Source: Actinomycetota bacterium
GTDB lineage: Bacteria; Actinomycetota; Actinomycetes; Nanopelagicales; Nanopelagicaceae
Assembly (NCBI GenBank): GCA_010032085.1
Contig: RGYL01000054.1
Location: 1 to 6,133 of the forward strand
Reading direction: 5' to 3'
Length of the DNA stretch: 6,133 nucleotides
The position numbers and the translations under genes are program-made. Below, piece by piece: positions 1 through 5,606 of the stretch (position 1 is its first letter; each line of letters opens with the position of its first letter). The notes under the pieces were generated by a model. The model was not told the DNA's origin. It did no database searches and was given only the letters and a program-made list of their open reading frames with translations.

Positions 1-341
1 TGCGAAGAGAAGTTCGAGCTACAGCTAATCGACTTGCGAATTTTGATGATGCAAATTTGCGTAGATCAGCGCGTGCCGCAGTCGCCGCATCGGCAAGAGT
101 TTCCCGGGCTTTAGAAATACTCGGTGAAGATATTCCAAAGCATTTAAGAGATGCAGGTGAACTTAGAATTAATCATGGCCAAGCAAGCCTAGAAGAGCTG
201 GGATCTTTGGCATCACCACCAATGACAAAGGATGCAATCGCCGGTCGCATCCGTAGATTGTTAGCAATGGCCGATAAGCGAGCATCAGAACTAGGGATTC
301 CTGATACTGAAGCGGGGCTTTCACCCGATCTGCTCAACTAA
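1..341 (+). CDS. whiA: WhiA DNA-binding regulator, C-terminal part (partial at 5' end)
   Basis: This is the 3' end of a gene that begins left of the window; the open frame runs from base 3 to the TAA at 339-341, giving 112 residues. WhiA proteins combine an N-terminal LAGLIDADG homing-endonuclease-like domain (not in the window) with a C-terminal helix-turn-helix domain, which is what is seen here. Recognisable family blocks are RREVRATANRLANFDDANL at the left edge, ALEILGEDIPKHLR in the middle, and ASLEELGSLASPPMTKDAIA followed by GRIRRLLAMADKRA near the end, the last pair forming the helix-turn-helix region. In Streptomyces WhiA controls sporulation septation together with WhiB; in non-sporulating bacteria it is linked to cell division, and that role is more likely here (inference). 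Its position directly upstream of gap is typical of actinobacteria. A TTG inside the frame at 57 is not the real start, because homology continues upstream of it. Confidence 0.95.
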   Translation, partial: RREVRATANRLANFDDANLRRSARAAVAASARVSRALEILGEDIPKHLRDAGELRINHGQASLEELGSLASPPMTKDAIAGRIRRLLAMADKRASELGIPDTEAGLSPDLLN

Positions 342-352
342 ATCTAGTTCGC

Positions 353-361
353 TGATAGAAT
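353..361 (+). promoter_or_regulatory. Putative extended -10 promoter for gap
   Basis: The spacer between whiA and gap contains TGATAGAAT, an extended -10 motif (TGn) joined to a hexamer matching TATAAT at five of six positions. The -35 region, around 333-338 and overlapping the end of whiA, is poor (CTCAAC), as is common with extended -10 promoters. Transcription would start near 367-369 and give a leader of about 50 bases before gap. This is a motif reading only, with no experimental support. Confidence 0.4.
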
Positions 362-371
362 TTCCGCGGGC

Positions 372-385
372 CCACAGAGTTGTGG
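372..385 (+). other. Small inverted repeat / hairpin in the gap leader
   Basis: CCACA and TGTGG form a 5-bp stem around the 4-base loop GAGT, just after a GC-rich patch (CCGCGGGCCC, 364-373). No T-run follows, so it does not look like an intrinsic terminator for whiA. It could be a leader hairpin that stabilises the mRNA, a weak operator half-site pair, or chance; the short stem makes chance a real possibility. Confidence 0.25.
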
Positions 386-419
386 CAAATAGCTAATTCC
401 GTTACAAAGAGGTTTCTTC

Positions 420-1421
420 ATGGTCAAAGTAGGTATTAATGGCTTCGGTCGAATTGGGCGTAATTTTTTGCGCGCCGCACTTGCATCAAATGCACCGGTT
501 GAAATAGTTGCAGTCAACGACCTAACTAGCATCGACACTCTTGCTCACCTAATCAAGTACGACTCAATCTTGGGACGGCTAAATCAAGAAGTCTCTTTCG
601 ATGAAAACTCACTCACTATCGGTGGGAAGAAGATTCGCGTCTTTGCTGAAAAAGATCCCGCAGCACTTCCTTGGGCGAGCGTGGGCGCTGAGATCGTCAT
701 TGAATCTACCGGCCGTTTCACAAAGGCATCAGATGCCGCTAAACACCTAACTGGTGGAGCAAAGAAAGTTGTTATCTCAGCTCCTGCTACTGATGAGGAT
801 GTAACTCTCGTGCTGGGCGTAAATGACTCTTCTTATGATCCTAATAAACATAAAATTATTTCCAACGCCTCATGCACGACAAACTGCTTGGCGCCAATGG
901 CTAAGGTTTTGAATGACAACTTTGGCATCGTTCGTGGATTCATGACCACCGTTCACGCCTACACCAACGATCAAGTAATTCTTGATTTTCCTCATAAGGA
1001 TCTACGGAGAGCCCGATCTGCTGCCACAAATATCATTCCAACATCAACCGGTGCAGCAAAGGCAATTGGCCTCGTGCTTCCGGAATTGAAGGGCAAGCTC
1101 GATGGCTATGCGCTCCGCGTTCCAGTCCCAACCGGTTCAATTACCGACTTGACCGTTGAGTTAGCAAAGGAGACCAGCGCTGCGGAGATAAATGCAGCAA
1201 TGAAGAAAGCTGCAGAAGGTCCGCTAAAAGGAATACTCCGTTATACCGAGGATCCAATCGTCTCGGCCGATATTGTCACTGATCCGCATTCGAGTATTTT
1301 TGATGCGGGAATCACGAAGGTGATTGGAAATCAAGCGAAGGTTGCTGCTTGGTATGACAATGAATGGGGCTATTCAAACCGCCTCGTTGACCTTATGAAA
1401 TTTATCGGCGCAAAACTCTAG
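420..1421 (+). CDS. gap: Type I glyceraldehyde-3-phosphate dehydrogenase (NAD-type)
   Basis: Gap catalyses the reversible oxidative phosphorylation of glyceraldehyde 3-phosphate to 1,3-bisphosphoglycerate in the cytoplasm. The 333-residue protein is full length for the family. The Rossmann motif INGFGRIGR lies at residues 6-14, and Asp34 in AVND sits where an NAD-preferring acidic residue is expected. The catalytic block SNASCTTNCLAP (148-159) contains the nucleophile Cys152 and Cys156, and the general base is His179 in TVHAYTNDQ. Further family blocks are FPHKDLRRAR (190-199), IIPTSTGAAKA (205-215), VPVPTGS (234-240) and WYDNEWGYSNR (311-321). The ATG at 420 is supported by AAAGAGG at 406-412, seven bases upstream. 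It is the first gene of the gap-pgk-tpiA triad and probably has its own promoter in the preceding spacer. No key residue appears to be missing. Confidence 0.98.
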   Translation: MVKVGINGFGRIGRNFLRAALASNAPVEIVAVNDLTSIDTLAHLIKYDSILGRLNQEVSFDENSLTIGGKKIRVFAEKDPAALPWASVGAEIVIESTGRFTKASDAAKHLTGGAKKVVISAPATDEDVTLVLGVNDSSYDPNKHKIISNASCTTNCLAPMAKVLNDNFGIVRGFMTTVHAYTNDQVILDFPHKDLRRARSAATNIIPTSTGAAKAIGLVLPELKGKLDGYALRVPVPTGSITDLTVELAKETSAAEINAAMKKAAEGPLKGILRYTEDPIVSADIVTDPHSSIFDAGITKVIGNQAKVAAWYDNEWGYSNRLVDLMKFIGAKL

Positions 1422-1439
1422 AACTCCATTTCAAATCTA

Positions 1440-2636
1440 GTGGTACGTTCGCTCGATACGTTAGCTCTTGCGGGAAGAAGGGTCTTTCTGCGCTGCGATT
1501 TAAACGTCCCGTTAAAAGAAGTTGATGGCAAACGAATAATTACCGATGATGGTCGGATTCGGGCATCACTTCCCACAATAAAAGCTTTGCTCGATGGCGG
1601 GGCTGGCATTGTTATTGCTGCCCATCTAGGACGACCAAAAGGTGAGAGAAAGCCAGAGCTCTCGTTAGCCCCAATCGCTTCTAGATTAAGTGAATTACTA
1701 GGAAAAGAAGTTGTCTTTGCAGAAGATGTAGTTGGTCCATCAGCAAGAGCAGCAACCTCAGAACTGTCGACTGGTCAAATAGTCTTACTTGAGAATATTC
1801 GTTACGAAAGCGCTGAAACTTCAAAAGATGAAGGTGAGCGTCTCGGGCTAGCGAAGACACTGGCAACATATGCTGATTTATATGTGGGCGATGGCTTTGG
1901 TGCGGTACATCGCAAGCATGCCTCAGTATTTGAGTTAGCCAACCTTCTTCCGCACGCGGCTGGAAAATTAGTTCATGCAGAAGTGGAAGTTCTACAGAAA
2001 CTAACGCAATCTCCGGTTCGCCCTTATGGAGTAGTGCTCGGCGGCGCGAAGGTCTCCGACAAAATTGGCGTAATAACGAATTTAATTGAAAAGGTGGACT
2101 TAATCGCTATTGGCGGCGGGATGGTCTTTACATTCCTTGCTGCCCAAGGTAAATCAATCGGCACTTCCCTTTTTGAGCCCGAGTCTTTAGAGACGGTAAA
2201 AGCGATTATGAATCGGGCTGAGGAACGCGGAGTTCAGCTCCTATTGCCAAGTGATGTTGTTGTTGCCCCGAAATTTGCTGACGCCGATCCTAAGGTGGTT
2301 TCGGTAGATGAAATTCCAAGTGACCAAATGGGCCTTGATATCGGACCTGAAAGTGGTGTGGCCTTCGCAAGGGCGATTGAAAAGTGTAAGACGGTTTTCT
2401 GGAATGGACCTATGGGCGTCTTTGAATTCTCCAATTTTGCGTCGGGAACCAGGCGAGTTGCCGAGGCGTTAACCAAGGTTGATGGACTCTCGGTTGTCGG
2501 CGGAGGAGATTCGGCTGCCGCCGTCAGAGCGTTGGGATTTAAAGATGAAGACTTTGGTTACATATCAACTGGTGGCGGGGCGTCACTCGAGTATCTTGAG
2601 GGCAAAGAGTTACCTGGATTAAAGGCGCTCGAATGA
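1440..2636 (+). CDS. pgk: Phosphoglycerate kinase
   Basis: Pgk transfers the acyl phosphate of 1,3-bisphosphoglycerate to ADP, giving 3-phosphoglycerate and ATP; it uses the product of Gap directly. The 398 residues match the usual bacterial length. Visible motifs include RCDLNVPL (18-25) and DDGRIRASLP (36-45) in the substrate-binding N-domain, HLGRP (62-66), LLENIRYES (116-124), and DGFGAVHRKHAS (151-162), the latter the form usual in actinobacteria. The nucleotide-binding C-domain has GGAKVSDK (201-208), NGPMGVFE (322-329), GGGDSAA (354-360) and STGGGASLEYLEGKELPG (376-393). The start is GTG at 1440, chosen because the protein then begins like other Pgk proteins and the only in-frame codons between it and the gap stop are six non-start-like codons. 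It is odd that no Shine-Dalgarno sequence precedes it in the 18-base gap after gap, so expression may depend on coupling to gap translation. Confidence 0.97.
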   Translation: MVRSLDTLALAGRRVFLRCDLNVPLKEVDGKRIITDDGRIRASLPTIKALLDGGAGIVIAAHLGRPKGERKPELSLAPIASRLSELLGKEVVFAEDVVGPSARAATSELSTGQIVLLENIRYESAETSKDEGERLGLAKTLATYADLYVGDGFGAVHRKHASVFELANLLPHAAGKLVHAEVEVLQKLTQSPVRPYGVVLGGAKVSDKIGVITNLIEKVDLIAIGGGMVFTFLAAQGKSIGTSLFEPESLETVKAIMNRAEERGVQLLLPSDVVVAPKFADADPKVVSVDEIPSDQMGLDIGPESGVAFARAIEKCKTVFWNGPMGVFEFSNFASGTRRVAEALTKVDGLSVVGGGDSAAAVRALGFKDEDFGYISTGGGASLEYLEGKELPGLKALE

Positions 2637-2662
2637 GATCCTTATTGATGGAGGGTAGGTAA

Positions 2663-3439
2663 ATGAGTCGAAGACCATTGATGGCTGGGAATTGGAAGAT
2701 GAATCTAAATCATCTCGAAGCAATTGCAGTCACTCAAAAATTGGCATACTCACTTGAAGAGCGAGATTTTGATGCTGTTGATGTCGCAATCATCCCTCCC
2801 TTTACTGATTTACGCTCAGTCCAAACGCTGGTCGATGGTGACCGACTTCGTATCACTTATGGCGCACAAGATCTTTCGCCCGAAAAATCCGGAGCTTTTA
2901 CCGGTGATATTTCGGGTTCCATGCTTAAGAAATTGGATTGCACCTTTGTAATTGTTGGCCACTCTGAGCGGCGTGCAATTCACAAAGAGAGCGATGAATT
3001 GATAAATAGAAAAATTAAGGCCGTGCTAGAAAATGAGATGACGCCGATTTTCTGTATTGGCGAAGAACTTCCAATTCGCGAAGCGGGTGGACATGTTGCT
3101 TATGTCTTAGAGCAATTACGCGCCGGCTTAAAAGGTTTTCATAAACCAGAGTTAAAGAAGATTGTTCTTGCCTACGAACCAGTATGGGCTATCGGAACCG
3201 GAAAGACTGCGACCCCAGAAGATGCCCAGGAAGTTTGTGCAGCAATTCGCGCGGAGTTAAAGAAGATCGGCAGCGATGAGATTGGCGAAAACGCTCGCAT
3301 CCTCTACGGGGGCTCTGTTAAGTCAGCCAATATCGTCGACATCATGCGCCAGAGTGATGTCGATGGGGCACTCGTTGGTGGCGCGAGCCTTGACCCGGAA
3401 GAATTTGCGCGAATCTGTAAGTTCCACCGGGTCATATAA
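2663..3439 (+). CDS. tpiA: Triosephosphate isomerase
   Basis: TpiA interconverts dihydroxyacetone phosphate and glyceraldehyde 3-phosphate, supplying the substrate for Gap. The 258-residue protein is a complete single-domain TIM barrel. The catalytic and substrate-binding residues are all present: Asn10 and Lys12 in AGNWKMN (8-14), His100 in VGHSERR (98-104), and Glu172 in AYEPVWAIGTG (170-180), which also contains the flexible phosphate-gripping loop 6. The phosphate-binding YGGSVK (215-220) and GALVGGASL (235-243) follow. The ATG is preceded by GGAGGG at 2650-2655 with a seven-base spacer, one of the strongest ribosome binding sites in the window. It lies 26 bases after pgk and is almost certainly in the same transcript. 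Confidence 0.97.
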   Translation: MSRRPLMAGNWKMNLNHLEAIAVTQKLAYSLEERDFDAVDVAIIPPFTDLRSVQTLVDGDRLRITYGAQDLSPEKSGAFTGDISGSMLKKLDCTFVIVGHSERRAIHKESDELINRKIKAVLENEMTPIFCIGEELPIREAGGHVAYVLEQLRAGLKGFHKPELKKIVLAYEPVWAIGTGKTATPEDAQEVCAAIRAELKKIGSDEIGENARILYGGSVKSANIVDIMRQSDVDGALVGGASLDPEEFARICKFHRVI

Positions 3440-3498
3440 ATCCCTAGAGCGCGGTAATATTCCCCCCTCAATCAGACGAAAGTGGCAGGAGTAGATAA

Positions 3499-3726
3499 GT
3501 GGCGTTAGCTCTCTCAATCATCCTTGTGATCACTAGCATTCTTATGATCGTGTTAGTACTTCTCCATAAAGGAAAGGGAAGTGGCCTATCAGATTTATTC
3601 GGCGGAGGTCTCTCCTCAAGCTATGGCGGCTCCTCAGTTGTCGAGAAGAATCTAGATCGCATCACTATCGTCGTCGGGGGTCTCTGGTTTGCCTCGGTAA
3701 TTGCACTCGGCTTGGTTTTGAAATAA
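3499..3726 (+). CDS. secG: Preprotein translocase subunit SecG
   Basis: SecG is a small inner-membrane subunit of the SecYEG channel that assists SecA-driven protein export. The 75-residue protein has the standard layout: a hydrophobic segment at about residues 2-22, a cytoplasmic loop beginning LLHKGKGSGLSDLFGGG (21-37), a Ser/Gly-rich stretch, and a second hydrophobic segment at about 55-74 after the conserved EKNLDRIT. The start is GTG at 3499, supported by AGGAG at 3487-3491 with a seven-base spacer. It follows tpiA after a 59-base gap without a clear promoter or terminator, an adjacency common in actinobacteria. Its function is unrelated to the glycolytic genes, so the linkage probably reflects a shared growth-linked transcript (inference). 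Confidence 0.95.
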   Translation: MALALSIILVITSILMIVLVLLHKGKGSGLSDLFGGGLSSSYGGSSVVEKNLDRITIVVGGLWFASVIALGLVLK

Positions 3727-3756
3727 GTCTTAAGAAAATAGAGATTAGGAGAGAAC

Positions 3757-4104
3757 ATGGCTGGTGGTAGCGCAATTCGAGGCTCGCGTGTTGGCGCTGG
3801 ACCAATGGGCGAAGCGGAACGTGGCGAAGCAATTGCTCGCTTTCGCATCTCTTATTGGTGCCTAAATGGTCATGAAACAAAACCCTCCTTTGCCGATGAT
3901 GGAACGGTAGATATCCCAGCAGAGTGGGACTGCCCAAGATGTGGTTTCCCCGCAGGGCGCGATAAAAATAATCCACCGTCACCAATGAAGAATGAGCCAT
4001 ATAAGACTCACCTTGCCTATGTGAAGGAACGTCGCACTGAGGCCGAAGCAAAGAAGATCCTTGATGCAGCGCTTAAGAAATTACGCGCAGAGGATGAGGA
4101 TTAA
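3757..4104 (+). CDS. rbpA: RNA polymerase-binding protein RbpA (zinc-site type)
   Basis: RbpA is an actinobacterial transcription factor that binds RNA polymerase and the principal sigma factor and promotes open-complex formation. The 115 residues compare with 111 in Mycobacterium tuberculosis and about 124 in Streptomyces. The N-terminal tail has the family RGSRVGA signature (9-14 region). The core has a probable zinc site: Cys35 and His39 in WCLNGH, then Cys59 and Cys62 in WDCPRCG. A basic linker (PMKNEPYK, 76-83) leads into the sigma-interacting helices, starting THLAYVKERRTEAEA (84-98). Arg92 and Arg93 fall where the mycobacterial ERR motif contacts sigma. The GAGPMGEAERGEA segment (14-26) replaces the SYETDR-like segment of mycobacteria and resembles the form I know from Micrococcales. 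The ATG has AGGAG at 3747-3751, five bases upstream. It follows secG by 30 bases and is probably co-transcribed. Its stop overlaps that of the convergent pgi. Confidence 0.93.
   Translation: MAGGSAIRGSRVGAGPMGEAERGEAIARFRISYWCLNGHETKPSFADDGTVDIPAEWDCPRCGFPAGRDKNNPPSPMKNEPYKTHLAYVKERRTEAEAKKILDAALKKLRAEDED
4101..4104. other. Tail-to-tail stop-codon overlap of rbpA and pgi
   Basis: The tetranucleotide TTAA is its own reverse complement. The plus strand reads TAA at 4102-4104 to end rbpA, and the minus strand reads TAA at 4103-4101 to end pgi. The two convergent genes therefore share four bases, with no intergenic sequence in which a separate terminator could sit. Confidence 0.97.
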
Positions 4105-5606
4105 ACCTCAGCAATTGCTGAAATTAATTGATTAATTCCCGCTCTTCGCTCTTTCAAGTGGATTCGAATGACCTTTAATCCCCGCGAGGCTAGGGCCTCG
4201 TTATCTCCTAGCGCCTGAGCAAGAACGAGTCGCTCAAAACCATATCCCGCTCCTGGAATTTTCAGCTCGATATGTGAATCAGAAGTTATTTGTAAGAAAG
4301 TTCCCACTAGCGGCCCACCCTTATGGAATTGGCCGGTCGAGTGCAGGAAACGCGGACCCCAACCAAAAGTTGTCGGTACACCAAGCCGGCTCTCTAAACT
4401 CTCTCGAATCTCAATGATTTGCGAATCTGTCTCTCTATTCAAATAGGCCATCACTGCTAAGTACTTTCCAGTCTTCAATTCTCGTAAGTAATCGTCAAGG
4501 GACTCGGCTCTTGAGTTTGAAAAGATTTCTAAATCACCGAGCCTATGACCGACGCTCTCAGAGTAATTCTTCCAATTCGAAAGTAGCGCCCCAGTTCGCT
4601 CTTTTGATTCAGCAACGTTAGGTTGATTAAAAGGGTCTACTTTTAATAAGTAGCAAAGAAGTGCCGTGACCCACTCCCAAAAAATGAATTGGGCTCCTAG
4701 GGTTCCAATAATTGCGAGTGGATCGCTTTCCTTGAATGTGATGACGTCGGCACGTGATTTGGGGGCACGGTTTAGAACAACAGGCAGAATACCTCTTCCA
4801 TCTTTCCCAGTTGACTCGGCAACTAATTGCTCAATCCAATCCGCTAAACCAGGATAAGGGGAGTCACCATCAAAGAAACGGGCAAACTCAAATCTCTTCT
4901 CGGCCAGCATCGCAGCAACTTGGACTGGAGCGCTATCTGGTTTGGAGAAAGTTTGTGCTGCATCCGACGCATCATCAAGAAGGAGTGAAACATCAACTCC
5001 GATTAAGGCGGCCGGGGTCAAGCCAAATGCGCTTAATGCGCTAAATCGACCACCAACCTTTGGATTGGCAATAACAGTGCGAAGCCCTTGTGAGAGCGCT
5101 GACTTATGTAGTGGACTATCAGGGTCAGTGATGATGACCATATGGTTCTTGAGATCTAAGCCAGCTTCTTTAAAGGCAGACTCAAAGAGCGCCTTTTGTG
5201 AAGCGGTTTCAATGGTGCTGCCAGATTTAGATGCGACGATAACGCAACTCTTAGCAAGATTAATTTGGAGCGCCTGGGCTACCTGGGATGGCTCGGTGGA
5301 ATCAAGAACAATGAGTTTTTTCTTATAGTGGGCGGCAATTACTTCGGGCGCAAGAGATGAGCCACCCATGCCACAGAGAATGAAATTCTCATGCCCAAGT
5401 TCGCGGGACCACGCAGAGAGCGCATCTAAGGTGGGCAGGAGTTCTCGTGATTCTTGCGGAAGATCTACCCAATCAAGGCGTATAGCCGCCTCGCTGGCAG
5501 CGGCTGCTCCCCATAGCGAGGGATCCTTTGCCGCCAATCTTGCGGTTATTGCATTGAGATCTGCAGTATTTGTATTGCTGGGAAGTGAAAAACTTAACTT
5601 AATCAC
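4101..5606 (-). CDS. pgi: Glucose-6-phosphate isomerase, divergent actinobacterial / Tal-Pgi-fusion-like form
   Basis: Pgi interconverts glucose 6-phosphate and fructose 6-phosphate, joining upper glycolysis to the pentose phosphate products made by Tal. The 501-residue protein has two SIS-type sugar-phosphate domains. Visible motifs are CGMGGSSLAPE (78-88), ASKSGSTIET (125-134), VGGRFSALSAFG (184-195) and AESTGKDGRGILPV (263-276), whose Glu264 corresponds to the catalytic Glu of the MESNGK motif in classical Pgi. The segment FLHSTGQFHKGGP (420-432) holds the probable catalytic histidine region, and YGFERLVLAQALGDNEAL (455-472) forms the C-terminal helix region. These sequences resemble the Pgi half of natural Tal-Pgi fusion proteins more than E. 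coli Pgi. The start is GTG at 5606, which overlaps the tal stop as GTGA; a GAGG at 5620-5617 could serve as a weak ribosome binding site. Its TAA overlaps the stop of rbpA. No missing motif was noticed. Confidence 0.93.
   Translation of the reverse strand: MIKLSFSLPSNTNTADLNAITARLAAKDPSLWGAAAASEAAIRLDWVDLPQESRELLPTLDALSAWSRELGHENFILCGMGGSSLAPEVIAAHYKKKLIVLDSTEPSQVAQALQINLAKSCVIVASKSGSTIETASQKALFESAFKEAGLDLKNHMVIITDPDSPLHKSALSQGLRTVIANPKVGGRFSALSAFGLTPAALIGVDVSLLLDDASDAAQTFSKPDSAPVQVAAMLAEKRFEFARFFDGDSPYPGLADWIEQLVAESTGKDGRGILPVVLNRAPKSRADVITFKESDPLAIIGTLGAQFIFWEWVTALLCYLLKVDPFNQPNVAESKERTGALLSNWKNYSESVGHRLGDLEIFSNSRAESLDDYLRELKTGKYLAVMAYLNRETDSQIIEIRESLESRLGVPTTFGWGPRFLHSTGQFHKGGPLVGTFLQITSDSHIELKIPGAGYGFERLVLAQALGDNEALASRGLKVIRIHLKERRAGINQLISAIAEV
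4108..4137. terminator. Two abutting palindromes, possible weak bidirectional terminator
   Basis: TCAGCAATTGCTGA (4108-4121) is a perfect 14-base palindrome that can form a 5-bp stem with an AATT loop. It is followed directly by AATTAAT-TG-ATTAATT (4122-4137), with 7-base arms. Both lie inside the last codons of pgi and just past the end of rbpA. For plus-strand transcripts the first hairpin is followed by A/T-rich sequence, so it could act as a weak intrinsic terminator for the rbpA transcript. The stem is short and there is no clean T-run, so termination may instead rely on Rho or on convergent transcription. Confidence 0.3.

Noticed and set aside
364..385. The GC-rich patch and hairpin as an intrinsic terminator of whiA.
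   Set aside because: The stem is only five base pairs and the bases that follow (CAAATAGC) include no T-run.
380..408. A second promoter for gap (TTGTGG and TACAAA, 17 bases apart).
   Set aside because: The implied start would be just before the ATG and would remove the clear ribosome binding site at 406-412.
3440..3498. Possible promoter for secG-rbpA (TAATAT at 3455-3460).
   Set aside because: The hexamer is close to a -10, but no reasonable -35 and no TGn extension accompany it; the gap is as well explained as an intra-operon spacer.
3718..3746. Possible promoter for rbpA (TTGAAA at 3718-3723 with TAGAGA at 3739-3744).
   Set aside because: The -10 matches poorly, the spacer is only 15 bases, and transcription would start so close to the gene that the ribosome binding site would be at the very end of the RNA or lost.
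3665..4051. A 128-residue minus-strand open frame opposite secG and rbpA.
   Set aside because: It is antisense to two recognised genes, and its composition (Arg, His, Leu-rich) is typical of a non-coding reading frame.
4666..5328. Several plus-strand open frames (for example 4666-4857, 4754-5044, 4942-5328) opposite pgi.
   Set aside because: They have no recognisable motifs, no ribosome binding sites and lie wholly antisense to a well-conserved enzyme, so they are shadows.
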